Shown here one piece after another: positions 1 to 20,400 of a stretch of DNA of 64,000 bases (positions are counted from its first letter, which is position 1; the number at the start of each line of letters is the position of its first letter). The stretch covers positions 3,843,680 through 3,907,679 of the forward strand of contig OZ037767.1 of the NCBI GenBank assembly GCA_964035545.1, given 5' to 3'. This DNA comes from Bugula neritina (lineage: Eukaryota; Bryozoa; Gymnolaemata; Cheilostomatida; Bugulidae). The translations under genes were made by a program, and so were the position numbers. The notes under the pieces were generated by a model, which was given only the letters and a program-made list of their open reading frames with translations, was not told the DNA's origin and did not search any database.

Positions 1-43
1 ACATGTGCATAACCCAGTAATTAGCAGAAAATATCCCACTCAC

Positions 44-1015
44 TTTCAGACACCCATCTACCAGTGCAGATGGTGTTGAGGTCACAGGACTGGCAGAAGA
101 GTCTGTAGCAGAACTCACACCCTCTGGTTACGTTTTCATCCTCATGTTCAAAGCATTTTATCTTTCTGTATTTGGCTTTAGATTGAGCATATTTCATTAT
201 GGAAATCTTATCATGCTCCAAATCAAAGACTCTGTCATGATTCTAGAAGAAATATTTCGAAGGATACATCATCCAAGCATAAATTTGTCAACTGAGAAAA
301 AAGATTTAAAGCTTGCAAATAATAGAGATAATGCATCAGCTCGAATTTGTCAAACTTTTCAATGTATGACGTATACACAAGCCAAACTCAAGGACAGAGG
401 ACAATTGATTTCCTTACCTCTTCATGACTTTTACAGAAAGCTCTCTCGCAGTGTAAACAGAAACTATGTGCCAATTCAGCTGGTTCTGTCTTGCAAGAAT
501 CACAGTAAATGAGCTCGTGGTCAGGTTCAGATGGAGCATACTCCTTTTTTATTGGGTTCAACTCCAAGTAGGTGCATGTTTTTCTAAAAATTTTATAACA
601 TGTAAGAAATTTACTAAAGTATATATACATATAATATACACACATATACACACATATGTGTGTATATGTGCGGTGAATGTATATAATTATAATGCTTAAT
701 AGTGCATCACTAAAAAGAGCTCAATGCAGGGCAGAGCACAGTGAAAAAAAATTTAGAGGATATGATAAAATTAGACTAAAACATTTTATCACTAGTAGCT
801 TCATGTGTACATGTAATCATGCTGGATATGTATATAAGTGTAAATAGTTATACGAACTGGCAGACTATGCAGGTGATAGTTTCTCCGCTGTTACTCCCAT
901 GCATGCAGGGTAAACAGAATCTGTGAGAGCAGGGAAGCTGTCTTGGCTGGTCAACATCTATCAGCCTTTCCAAACAATATCCACATCTTTCATCTTCTGC
1001 TTTGCCCTTATCCAT
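44..1015 (-). CDS. TRIM-like gene A: RING and B-box exons, 3' part outside window
   Basis: This is the 5' part of a RING/B-box protein, probably a TRIM-family E3 ubiquitin ligase. Exons in transcription order are 1015-858, 583-418 and 242-44. Exon 1 starts at ATG 1015; the paralogue at 19078 has an in-frame stop just upstream of the same Met, which supports this start. The RING ligands are C11, C14, C29, H31, C34, C37, C49 and C52. Exon 2 carries a B-box-1-like pattern C-x2-C-x10-C-x2-C-x4-C-x2-H and ends at GTAAGG. Exon 3 carries a second B-box-like finger (CFEH...CEFCYRLFCQSC) and ends at GTGAGT in phase 1. The exon 1/2 join is in phase only with a weak GTTCGT donor at 857; a GTATAA donor lies 4 bases downstream. 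Coiled-coil and C-terminal exons would lie left of position 1. Over this stretch the gene is closer to gene C than to its neighbour gene B. Confidence 0.8.
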
Positions 1016-2681
1016 AGTGCTACTAAAATGTTGACTATTTAGATACAAATATCTTCTACTGCGTGTTGAATAAAATAAATTGACAGATTCTATTGGTCAA
1101 CAAAATCTTCCCTCTCTACGCTTTTCTACAAATATGTATTGCTCATATATATACTGCCATAAAAGAATATCATGCTTTTGTAAGTTTCACTAACATATAT
1201 AAGTAATATAACTTACATTTTCTGTAATCTTAAGGCAGACTCAGATTGCCTTACCAGGCCCAACAAAAGGCAGAACTCTATTCACCTCTCTGTCTAAAAT
1301 ACTCTGTGTGGGTGCTTGTAGTGTGCGGCTCACTGAATTCTCATTGTTTGCTTTAGTCAATGCAATTTTGAATATTATACTGCAGTCAATGAAGGGGCTT
1401 TTTGCAAGCTTGGGACTTTCCCCTTTTCAGCTATATGTGTGATCAATCTAATCAGAGCTACAATCTATATTCTGGACTCAAAGGTCTTTGGCTATTGAAA
1501 TCAAAAACAATCTAATGCATATTAGTTTAGAACAATGCCTGTCTCTAATAACTAATTAGATCAATTCCAACCAATGGCCACTACTGCACTTCCACATAGC
1601 AACTTATAATGCTTTTTGCAGTTAACATAAATCAACTACAATTAAAAAGTGTTCAAATATGAAGACTGTTTGTATAAAATCTCCACTCCTGGGATAGCCT
1701 CTGAGGGCTATAGAGAGAGTTTTTCAAACCAAACTGCAGGCGATGGATTGTGCATGTTTTAACACAGCCCCAATTAGGATCTGTTGCTTTTTCTACTTTC
1801 CCTACTCCACCTGGCCCTACTAGAAACAATGACTTAGTATATGCTAGCTAGGCCATTGCTCCAAGTCTAACCACAGTAGATCATACAGCTTCTCCCTAAA
1901 TACTTTTTTTACTGTTTTTAAATTGCCTTTTTATATAATGTGAATGGTAATCACATGGTTTATGAAGGGTGGGGGGGGGGGGGGGAGGCAACTACAAACA
2001 ACTAAATCTAATCATCATCAACTACTGTCCCTGCTCCAACTGCATATATTGAATTCATCTCACTTGGTTTAGAACACAAATTGTCTTGCTGAAAACGTTG
2101 CTATGTGCATAATGCCTTTATATTATAAAATTATTTCAGTTTTCAGTTATAAAAATTAAATATCTTTAGCAAACACAGTTCCGACTTTGTTTCCCATTTT
2201 TATTCATGCCTACTTATTATAGCCAGTATTTACACTGAATTTCGCAACGTGTTTTTATGTCTGTGAAATGTAATAAATCAATCATTCAATCAAATAAAAA
2301 TCAATTGCTAGAATATTGTAGTTACTAGCCCCTAATATTGACAATAAAATATTAGGCAAAAAATAGAGCTGCTTTTATTCATCAATATATACCTGGGATT
2401 TTGTAAGTTAATTTCTAAGGTGTACTTCATATATATTATTATTGCTTACATCTGAAAAATTCGCTGCGGCTGATATAAATTTAAGTCGTTTTACTTATTA
2501 AAACTCAATTTATACACAGAAAGCTGGTTGGTTTACTATAAAAAAAAGTTATATCACACAGACATGCAAACGGGTACATAAAATTATTGCCATAAATTCA
2601 AACACTTTTCTACTTGTATACATACGTATAAAAAATCATCACAAACAGGAATTATAATAAATAAACTATAATAAGCATCAG
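1016..2681. other. Intergenic spacer between TRIM genes A and B
   Basis: I see no coding exon here. The spacer is nearly identical to 9918-11590, apart from small indels and a poly-G run at about 1970-1985 that the other copy lacks. It should hold the promoter of gene A and the 3' UTR of gene B. A segment at about 2160-2290 recurs in inverted orientation at 33980-34100, so part of the spacer is a dispersed repeat. Confidence 0.6.
1970..1985. repeat. Poly-G tract
   Basis: A run of about 16 G with one interruption lies in the A/B spacer. The homologous site near 10910 has only a short G-rich remnant, so the tract expanded in this copy. Confidence 0.7.
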
Positions 2682-9917
<7,236 letters not shown>

Positions 9918-11590
9918 GGTGCTATTAAAAAGTTCATTATTGATATACAAATATCTTATACTGCGTGTTGAATTAAATAAATTGACAGATTCTATTGGTC
10001 AACAAAATCTTCCCTCTCTTCGCTTTTCTACAAATATGTATTGCTCATATATATACTGCCATAAAAGAATATCATGCTTTTGTAAGTTTCACTAACATAT
10101 ATAAGTAATATAACTTACATTTTCTGTAATCTTAAGGCAGACTCAGATTGCCTTACCAGGCCCAACAAAAGGCAGAACTCTATTCACCTCTCTGTCTAAA
10201 ATACTCTGTGTGGGTGCTTGTAGTGTGCGGCTCACTGAATTCTCATTGTTTGCTTTAGTCAATGCAATTTTGAATATTATACTGCAGTCAATGAAGGGGC
10301 TTTTTGCAAGCTTGGGACTTTCCCCTTTTCAGCTATATGTGTGATCAATCTAATCAGAGCTACAATCTATATTCTGGACTCAAAGGTCTTTGGCTATTGA
10401 AATCAAAAACAATCTAATGCATATTAGTTTAGAACAATGCCTGTCTCTAATAACTAATTAGATCAATTCCAACCAATGGCCACTACTGCACTTCCACATA
10501 GCAACTTATAATGCTTTTTGCAGTTAACATAAATCAACTACAATTAGAAAGTATTCAAATATGAAGACTGTTTGTATAAAATCTCCACCCCTGGGATAGC
10601 CTCTGAGGGCTATAGAGAGAGTTTTTCAAACCAAACTGCAGGCGATGGATTGTGCATGTTTTAACAGAGTACCAATTAGTATCTGTTGCTTTTCCTACTT
10701 TCCCTACTCTACCTGGCCCTACTAAAAACAATTACTTAGTATATGCTAGCTAGGCCATTGCTCCAAGTCTAACCACAGTAGATCATACAGCTTCTCCCTA
10801 AATATAACGGTTTAGGAAATTATCTGAATTTTCATACAATACTTTTTTTACTGTTTTTAAATTGCCTTTTCATATAATGTGAATGCTAACCACATGGTTT
10901 ATGAAGGGTGGGAGGACAACTACAAACAACTAAATCTTATCATCATCTACTGTCTCTGCTCCAACTGCATATATTGAATTCATCTCACTTGGTTTAGAAC
11001 ACAAATTGTCTTGCTGAAAACGTTGCTATGTGCATAATGCCTTTATATTATAAAATTATTTCAGTTTTCAATTACAAAAATTAAATATCTTTAGCAAACA
11101 CAGTTCCGACTTTGTTTCCCATTTTTATTCATGCCTACTTATTATAGCTAGTATTTACACTGAATTTCGCAACGTGCTTTTATGTCTGTGAAATGTAATA
11201 AATCAATCATTCAATCAAATAAAAATCAATTGCTAAAATGTTGTAGTTACTAGCCCCTAATATTGACAATAAAATATTAGAGCTGCTTTCAGTCATCAAT
11301 ACCTGGAATTTTGTAAGTTAATTTCTAAGGTGTACTTCATATATATTATTATTGATTACATCTGAAAAATTCACTGCGTCTGATATAAATTTAAGTCGTT
11401 TTACTTATTAAAACTCAATTTATACACAGAAAGCTGGTTAGTTTACTATAAAAAAAGTTATAACACACAGACATGCAAACGGGTAAATAAAATTATTGCC
11501 ATAAATTCAAACACCTTTCTACTTGTATACATACGTATAAAAAATCATTACAAACAGGAATTATAGTAAATAAAGCTATATAAGCATCAG
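9918..11590. other. Intergenic spacer between TRIM genes B and C
   Basis: This is the paralogue of 1016-2681 with small indels, including an extra 40 or so bases near 10805 and no poly-G run. I see no coding exon. It should hold the gene B promoter and the gene C 3' UTR. The dispersed repeat at 11097-11212 is the same one as at 2160-2290. Confidence 0.6.
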
Positions 11591-14500
11591 TTACTCAATT
11601 TTAAAAACCCTCACAGTTCCGTCAGAGCTGCACACTGCTAATATATCTCTCTTTACAGCAACACCAATCACATCAGAACATTCTTGAAGTTGCTCATGAG
11701 ACAAACGGGACACTAGGGTTCCTATTAAAAATATATTGTAGCATATAATTTATATAAATGACAAATCTATGTATTATTTACAGGACAAAGTTATAGATGT
11801 TACGATCTCATAATTGAAAACCGTTTACTATTTTTGTTTTAAGAAACAAAATGATTAAACATATTGTTTGGCGTTTTTTAGCATAATAAAACTTTTCACC
11901 ATTAAATTACTTCAACGCAGGTTTAAAAAAGTTTTTATCTTACACTGCTTGAAAATTATTAAAAAAAGTAATTCATCAGTATGATGTCTGGCAATTAATT
12001 TTTGCAACTAAGTCATCACATGGTAATCTGTGTGAAGTAACTAAGGAGCTATCAGCATAATTAAAGATGTAGTCATCAACTTCAAAGCCTTGTAGTAAAC
12101 CAGCTTTATTTTTATGCATATCAATTGACATTTTCATGATGTATGCTATAATGAGATATGCTGGAAGTTGAATCAATCCAAATAAATTAAATACATACCA
12201 CTTGAGTCTCTAACTACGACTTGCTTGGAGTAGCTGAAAATCTGGTAAATGTATCCAAATGAGTCTTTAGATTTAGAGCAGCATGATATTTTGCAATCAA
12301 CTTTTGTTGTTGTCCTTTGAGCTATTTCCTGGGTTACCCCTTTTGCAGATTCACCATTCACTTCAAGATATTTTTGTAGTAACTGCAATGATTGAAAAGT
12401 ATTTTCCCTGCCATGACTTGATTCATTTCTTTTCAAAGCTTTTTCATTCGTTGGATCGAAACGTAGCTGTGCAGACGAGCTGTCTGACTGTATTGAAAAA
12501 GGATCTGGTCCAAAGTTAAAAGCCATCGTGTGACAAATATTGTCAGAAGTAGTGCTATTGGCTATCAGCAGGAAAGACTCGTAACTTGACAAATCTGGCT
12601 TCCAAACTTTTACAGCAAAAGAGTTTCCTTTCATATGAAGCAAGAATTTAGCCGACAAGACTTCTGCTACTGGATACTTTGCAATGGTGGAACTACACAG
12701 GCTGTAAACATACAACTGCTTTTGACCAGACACAAGAAAAGCGACATATGTTTCAAAAACCACCACTGAAGCATCGGCAATAGGATCTGACTCTATCTGC
12801 AGCAACTCCTGCTTTACCTGTAAACTAACAGTTGAATGCAGATATAGGAAAATCTTATTTTCTACTCGCTGCAGGCTTACAAGCCCATCACGAGTGACCA
12901 GGGGTGCAATGTCAAGAAGATGGCCAGTGGCCTTGTCTGTTCCCAAGTGATTCAACTGTGAGTCCATGATATGTATTTTGTCATGTACAGTCGTGAGTAC
13001 TAGATTATCGTTGAAAGTCCACATCATAGATTTTATATCTTTAATCAACACTTTTTTTAGAACGAGCTCCAAGTTCTCTGGCTTGAATGGCTTTATGGCA
13101 AAATGTGGTGTATCTAGAAACAGATGAGTGTAACATATAGGCTATTATATGCAATGACTCACATACTAATTGAAATTGTAAAACAGTTTAATGGATGTCA
13201 GAGTCAGAATATCACAGGTCGAAATAGTTCAGAATGGTTTGGAAAAAATATATCAGTCTGATAGGTGAATTATCGTTATAGCACTAAGTTATATTGCAAG
13301 AGTTATCGTAGCAATCCAAGTGGATATAAAAATGATAAACAGTCATGATTTATCTGATAATCTTTCTAGTACATTATCCACCTAAAACAATACCTAGGAT
13401 TAACTGTTCAAAATACCAGAAATATTATGGAAACATGTTTATAGCTGGTCAAGGCATGACTGGAAAATCGATACTACATCAGTATTACTTAGAAATGGTT
13501 GCAAATTTTTAACTTTATAGCAAGAATATAGAGATCTTGAATATTCAATGCTATTATAACGAAGTCATTTCAAACTTGAGCTAACAACATTTTTTAATGT
13601 CCAAATAAATTGTTACTAACATGCGTGACATTGTATGCTTGTACTTTCCAGCTCCATACACTTAATATTTTTCTGTAGGGCTGCTTCAACATCTCCTTTT
13701 TGTTCATGCAGTGTTCTAATGATATCTGGAAGACTACTTTCCTCGCTACATTGAGTCAGAACTTGTTCCAAAGTCTTTAGATTCACCATTTGTGATTCTA
13801 TCTTTAGCGTGTGGTTAGCAGCTTTCTCCGAGTGATCAACCACTTTGGCAATGAGTTGTTGCTTGAACTCCTCTGCTTTCATAGTCATCTTTTTGTACTT
13901 TAAACATACATCATTAAACTTTCAACAAATTTGCCAAAGGATTATTTACGAAAACATAAAATTTAAAAATAATAGGTTGCAAAAACCAAACTGCAATAGC
14001 TTGAAAGCCCTCTAAAATCAACATTGTGATTAAAAAATTATTTACGTCATTTTGAAAAAATCTATTATTGAACTTTTCATCCTTTTGTGACAAAATGGTA
14101 TCTTTAGTTCATTTATAAAAATTAAGCAAAAATAAATTTTGCATTTGGTTTTTACATGTGTAGCTTATGTGACCTGCGTTGTAAGTCTAAAACTAAAAGC
14201 CAGCTACCTCCTTTTCTACGAAATCATCTACTTTGCCTGTCAGTTTTGTAATGTGTCGTTCATTTTCTTCTACCAATTGCCAAGCCTGCTTCTCACTTCT
14301 GCAAACTTCAGTTTGTTTTATAGCCAGCTCTGACACTTGATTGCTGAGCATTTGTCTGCAGTGACTTTCAAAATCTTTAAGAGGAACTGTTTTGTGGGAC
14401 TGAGGAAATATCTCTGCAAATATCCATGTGGCAACACCTTTAATATATGACTTAAATTAGAAGTTGTATTGTTGGCATACTTATTGCTATATTTGGGCTG

Positions 14501-17500
14501 TGGATTGGGCGGTTAAGACAGTTAGCCATAGTTAAAAAGAACTTAATAGTAATCATAGAAGGTACATTAATTTTGGTTTAGGAAGGAGTGTAAACTCAAG
14601 CAAGATGAGCTCAAGCTTTGCAACTGGCATAGCCTTAAGGCTTGAATCTACATATGCCTTTTAAATTTATATTAATGGAAAAATGGTTCTTTTTTCATGT
14701 ACAGGTATGTGAGGATTTTACAGTCTTTTGTTTTTCGCTAGTGGAATAAGGGCGGAACCTGCAATAACAGCTGTTTACAAATTGCAACTTTTGAATTTTC
14801 ATCATTTATTGTTACTCTGAAGATGAGAACAGCAGTGCCAAAAATATTAGTCAATTACTTTGTTTAATAAAGTAATAAAACTAAAATGTTACTCGTATAC
14901 TTATCCATAAAAAAAATATATATATATATGTATGTATATATTTCTAAATTAAGAATAACAAATTGGTTCGCCCTCCAACAAAATTTTATTTGTTTCCTTC
15001 AATGATAACTTTTCTCTTACTTTTACACAATAGTGTTTTTTTTCCAGAAATTTTTTGTCAAACTTGGTTTTAGAGAGAATTTAGAACACTAACCTGCACC
15101 TGCGTTTTGGTTGACCATCTTATTAGGTGATTCATAGGAAGGTTTATGAGAGTAACATGAAGATACATAAGGCTTCTTAGGTTTCCCTCTGAAGCCCAAA
15201 CCTTTGCCAGGACGATCTAATTGGCCTGGATTATTGGCGAGGAAGCCCATAGCATTATCTGTTCTAGAAATACCTGTAACCAAGCTGGTGACATTATTTA
15301 CAGCTTTTGAAGTAATTTTATAACTAAAAATTTTTCGAAAATACAGATTGATGCATAATTTTTCTCAGTGCTGTAAATTTACCTACTGTTGCTGAAAAGT
15401 TGAAGTAACACCTGCAATGCTATAATTGCTGTTTTCATGAAGCTTAGCAATATTTATCGTTCTAAAATTATTAAAATTTCTTTTACCTGCATCTTTGTTT
15501 TTCTCTCCAAAATTAAACTTGTTCCAATTTGATTTGGGAAATAGCAGTGAATGTTTATTATAGTCTTCCATTCTTAATTCCTAAAAGTATCATTTGCAGA
15601 TTGTTTACAGTTCAAAAGGTTAAAAGGTAGCTCAGACCGAAGTAATATTTGCTAGTATTTCCATAAAAAACATTTGCTTTCTAAGGAAGTTACTTACATG
15701 CAACTATACTGCAAGTGTTGAAAATACAATGAATGAATAATTATGGCATTGCGTTTTTATTAAAAAACATCACAACTCTAAGTCAATAAGTTTTCTCACA
15801 GTTTAACTTGCTTTTCGTACCCCAGTGCCTGGTGGTGCAGAGTCAGATAAAAACTGGCTGGTACTGAGAGCTTGAAAACCTGTTTTAGATGTGGATAGCG
15901 CTGATCCCCAGCTATTAGTAACATAACTTGTTGATGGTTTTGCTGGTTCTGTAGTGGCTCCAAAGCTGAAACCAGTTGCTGGTTCTGTAGTGGCTCCAAA
16001 GCTGAGGCCAGTTGCTGCTCTTGTAGAGGCTCCAAAGTTGAAAACAGTTGCCGGTTCTGTAGCGGTTCCAAAGCTGAGGCCAGTTGTTGCTCTTGCAGTG
16101 GCTCCAAAGATGGAAGTTGTTGTTACTGGCTTACCAAATGGTTGACTTGCAGTAACCACAGACAAGCCGAAAGCACTTTTTGGTCCAAAGATATTTGTAG
16201 TGGAATTGGTTGAAGTTTTTACAGTTTCTGAAGGTGTGGCTCCAAAGATGGAAGTTGTTGTTACTGGCTTACCAAATGGTTGACTTGCAGTAACCACAGA
16301 CGAGCCAAAAGCACTTTTTGATCCAAAGATATTTGTAGTGGAATTGGTTGAAGAATCAGATAAAGTAGTGGATTTTGCAATGAAAGGAACTTCAATTAAA
16401 GTGGAGCTGGACAATTTTTCAGCAGATTTATATGGCACTAAATTAAAATTTACTGGATCTTCAATTCTGTCCTGCCATAAAAATTAAGATATATGCATAA
16501 AATAGCAAAACTTGCACCTTACTTTTAGCTGAATGTTCATGAAAATGGGTTTTTTCAGAAACTTACAAAGTTTAAAAACCTTGAAAAAATAGTTACTATT
16601 TTGTAGTAAAATCTTTATGCATAAACTTGTTTGATTAAAAAGATACTTACTATACTTTCTGAAGAGTCTGGGTTGTTTGTCTCGCATGCCAATTTAATTT
16701 TGTTTTCTTTGTTTTCAGCAGATGTATCACCTTGACAACAGCAATATCATAAATTATATGTAGAAAAAGGTACACAAATGACATATTAGATTATCATTAG
16801 CGCAATGCACTTTAATGATATGTACATTTCAATTTTTAAGTTTTGTCTGTACAACACTTGCACAGTTAAACTTCAATCTTGGAATTAATAAACACACACT
16901 TGCATTATAAATTTACAACTATTAAGACTAGATTACCTGATATTTATTAAAGATTACTGTTTGATAAGGAGTTATGTGATAAAGATTTATTTGATACTTA
17001 GGAGTCATTTTACTTCATTTAGTACACATCAGCAAATTATGACCTAAGATTAAAGTTTGCTCAAAATTCATTGAAATTTACTATATTGTGTGGTATTTTT
17101 ATGTGCTGGTTCTAATTATGCATAACAAAAAAAGCTGGGAGGGGCTTCCCCAACATTAAAGCACCGTCATTGTCATATGCACTTAATATATAAGTGCGAT
17201 TGTCATGAAAAAACCGCGATGGTCTACAAATATCTAAATTAGCTAAATAATTAGGAAAAACATGAGAAATTAGGCAAAATTAAAATTAAAATTGATTATA
17301 TAGTTGTATTTATTGATATCAATAATATGCTATTAGTTTTGGGTAAAAACCCATATAAATTAGCAGCTAAATTGGGAAAAATACCAAAGACTGGAGATTT
17401 CGAGTGTGTACTAAATTAAGTAAAATAATCGTATGCCAAACCTTTTACTACCAACTATATTATGATTTATCTTACATAGCAGCTTTATTTGAAAGTGCAT

Positions 17501-19078
17501 AACTATCTTGGTAATAATGTTCAGCTCCAATAAACTACAGGAAGAATATAATGTATACTTAAAATATAAACAGATACGGAAACCATGGAGCTGCTGATCA
17601 ATTACACAGAAAAAAAGGCTGTTTTGCTCTTTGGTGTTCAGCTATTAACAGTATGTAGCTTGGATTTATCATCTATGACTTAAGCTAGAGTGTACCAAAC
17701 TTGAAAGAACGCTATTATAGTATGCACTGACCTTTTTTGTAACATTCCTACACATTGAGAAACTCTTTAAACATTACAATTTTCTAAGCATGGCAACTGC
17801 TATTTCTTCATTAGTAAAGCAAATGAGTGGCTCGGCAAACATGATAGTGCAAGAGGGTTATTTCTATGCATGCCCATAGCATGTTTTTCTAGGCATACAG
17901 GTAAGTAATGAGGAAAAAATCAATAGGCGAAGCTGTTTATTATTTTTACGAATAAATTGATTTGGGGTGCAAGTTGACCTAGGATTCAACCTCACCATGT
18001 AGGACACAGGCTTTTTCAATTTCTCCATTACTGCATCTACTTTAACAAAAAGTTACACATTGTGCATGTGCATAACCCAGTAATTAGTAGGAAATATCCC
18101 ACTCACTTTCAGGTACCCATCTACCAGTACAGATGGTGTTGAGGTCACAGTACTGGCAGAAGAGTCTGTAGCAGAACTCACACCCTCTGGTTACGTTTTC
18201 ATTCTCATGTTCAAAGCATTTGATCTTTCTGTATTTGGCTTTAGATTGAGCATATTTCATTATGGAAATCTTATCATGCTCCAAATCAAAGACTCTGTCA
18301 TGATTCTAGAAGAAATATTTCGAAGGATACATCATCCAAGCATAAATTTGTCAATTGAGAAAAAAGATTTAAAGCTTGCAAATAATAGAGATAAGGCATC
18401 AGCTCGAATTTGTCAAACTTTTCAATGTATGACGTATACACAAGCCAAACTCAAGAACAGAGGACAATTGATTTCCTTACCTCTTCATGACTTTTACAGA
18501 AAGCTCTCTCGCAGTGTAAACAGAAACTATGTGCCAATTCAGCTGGTTCTGTCTTGCAAGAATCACAGTAAATGAGCTCGTGGTCAGGTTCAGATGGAGC
18601 ATACTCCTTTTTTATTGGGTTCAACTCCAAGTAGGTGCATGTTTTTCTAAAAATTTTATAACACGTAAGAAATTTACTAAAGTATATATACATATAATAT
18701 ACACACATATACACACATATGTGTGTATATGTGCGGTGAATGTATATAATTATAATGCTTAATAGTGCATCACTAAAAAGAGCTCAATGCAGGGCAGAGC
18801 ACAGTGAAAAAAAATTTAGAGGATATGATAAAATTAGACTAAAACATTTTATCACTAGTAGCTTCATGTGTACATGTAATCATGCTGGATATGTATATAA
18901 GTGTAAATAGTTATACGAACTGGCAAACAGTGCAGGTGATAGTTTCTCCGCTGTTACTCCCATGCATGCAGGGTAAACAGAATCTGTGAGAGCAAGGAAG
19001 CTGTCTTGGCTGGTCAACATCTATCAGCCTTTCCAAACAATATCCACATCTTTCATCTTTTGCTTTGCTCTCATCCAT
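11591..19078 (-). CDS. TRIM-like gene C: RING, 2 B-boxes, FG-rich domain, coiled coil, propeller
   Basis: Exons in transcription order: 19078-18921 (RING), 18646-18481 (B-box 1), 18305-18107 (B-box 2), unresolved linker, 16730-16651, 16471-15821 (FG repeats), 15580-15387, 15323-15094, 14413-14208 and 13897-13621 (coiled coil), 13113-12199 and 11721-11591 (propeller-like). Phases agree from 16730 to the stop. The FG exon has about twelve FG dipeptides (NIFGSKSAFG, SQPFGKPV, SIFGAT, GLSFG, FNFG, GFSFG) in a Thr/Ser/Ala-rich, Asp/Glu-poor context, as in nucleoporin FG domains. Exon 15580-15387 adds another FNFG and has no counterpart in gene B, whose equivalent exon is continuous. Total without linker is about 1,070 residues. 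Coiled-coil and propeller exons are strongly similar to those of gene B. The initiator Met is fixed by an in-frame TAA four codons upstream. Function unknown; E3 activity is inferred from the RING. Confidence 0.72.
15951..16376 (-). repeat. Coding repeats in the gene C FG exon (36-bp units and a 138-bp duplication)
   Basis: About four 36-bp units (15951-16100) encode variants of GFSFGATTEPAT. Upstream in the gene, 16101-16238 is repeated in tandem at 16239-16376 (offset 138 bp, 46 codons), duplicating the NIFG...SAFG...QPFGKPVTTTSIFG block. Both lengths are multiples of three, so the frame is kept. Confidence 0.85.
17007..17426. mobile_element. MITE with 22-bp terminal inverted repeats
   Basis: The ends 17007-17028 and 17405-17426 are inverted copies of attttactt[c/a]atttagtac with one mismatch over 22 bp. 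The 420-bp AT-rich interior has no long reading frame. The element lies in an intron of gene C and is absent at the matching place in gene B. The target-site duplication is unclear. Confidence 0.7.
17996..18042 (-). other. Candidate linker exon of gene C
   Basis: The frame here reads [13 protein letters not shown] and ends at a good GTGAGG donor (17995). Acceptors at 18031 or 18042 would join in phase to B-box 2. However, it ends in phase 0 while the next recognised exon (16730) needs one carried base, so at least one more exon or another donor is required. Confidence 0.35.
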
Positions 19079-20325
19079 AGTGCTACTAAAATGTTAACTA
19101 TTCAGATACGTATATCTTCTACTGCGTGTTGAATTAAATAAATTGGTAAGTTCTATTAGTCAACCAAGATCTTTCCTTTCTTTGACTTGCTGAAAGTACG
19201 TATTGCCCAGATAAATACTGCCATAATATAATATCCTTCTTTATTAGGTTTCACTAACATATATAACTTACCTTGTCTGTAACCTTAATGCAGAATCAGA
19301 TTGCCTTACAGGGTGCAACTAAAGACAGAACCCTACTCTGAAATAAGAAGTGCGGGTGCTTGTAGTGTGTGCGGTTCACTGAATTCTCAGTATTTGTGCT
19401 TACAAATGTAAATATAGATAATATTATACAACTGCTATCAACAAAGGGAATTTTTTGCAAGCTAGGGACTTCCCCTCGCTGTGACTATGTGTTTGAAGTC
19501 ATCAGATTTATAATCTATATGTTTGACACAAAGGTCTTTGGCTATTGAAATCAGAAACAATCTGATGTATATTAGTTTAGAACAATGCCTGTCTCTAACA
19601 ACTAATTAGATTAATTCCAACCAATGGCCACTACTGCACTTCCACATAGCAACTTATAATGAAACATTAGCTCTTTGTAGTTAACATGAATGAACTACAA
19701 TTTGAAAGTGTTAAAATATGAAGACTCATGTTTGTATAAAATCTCCACCCCTGGGATAGCCTCTGAGGGCTAGAGAGAGTTTTTCAAACCAAACTGGGCG
19801 ATGGATTGTGCATGTTTTAACACAGTACCAATTAGTATCTGTTGCTTTTCCTACTTTCCTTACTCCACCTGGCCCTACTAGAAACAATGACTTAGTATAT
19901 GCTAGTTAGGCCATTGCTCCAAGTATAAATAATATTATATAGTGCTATCAACGAAGGGACTTTTTTGCAAGCTAGGGACTTCCCCTCGCTGTGACTATGT
20001 GTTCAACGTGATCAGATTTATAATCTATATGTTTGACACAAAGGCCTTTGGCTATTGAAATTAGAAAAAATCAAATGGCTTTTAATTTAGAACAATGTGC
20101 ATGTCTATTGGAATCAATCCCAATCAATAGCTCATAGCCTGTTTCTATTCACATGAATGAACTAATGGTTGAAGCTGAATTGTCTATAATCCAACCTGTT
20201 TAAATCTGAAGACTCGCAGTTGTTTGTATAAAATCTCCCTCTTTGTGAGAATCGCTAGTAGAAAGGGCTTTTCAAGAGGGCCAAGGATTTGTTTTCTATG
20301 ATTAAAAAGGGGTAATTTTAACTGA
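19079..20325. other. Upstream spacer of gene C with internal duplication
   Basis: This is the diverged counterpart of the other two spacers. It contains an internal direct duplication: about 19420-19610 recurs at 19920-20110, including the stretch ttgcaagctagggacttccc. The shared block around 19735-19800 (tataaaatctccacccctgg) is also found near 1675 and 10575, so it is the most conserved part of the spacer in all three units. I see no coding exon. Confidence 0.55.
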
Positions 20326-20400
20326 ATGACCCTTATTGCTATAGGATCCAACCTGTTGACCCTGTGTTTACTAAGCCAGTGCTCTACATGCTATAATACT
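20326..20400 (-). mobile_element. tRNA-derived SINE
   Basis: Read on the minus strand this has a box-A-like start (TATAGCATGTAGAGCACTGG) and a box-B-like GGTTGGATCC about 40 bases later, a layout typical of tRNA-derived SINE heads. The copy at 58175-58275 shares the central CTGGC[C/T]TA[A/G]TAAACACA[A/G]GGTCA block. Confidence 0.55.

Noticed and set aside
16484-16687. Minus-strand frame of 67 codons in gene C
   Set aside because: It crosses the donor at 16650 into an intron; the coding exon there (16730-16651) uses a different frame that agrees with its neighbours.
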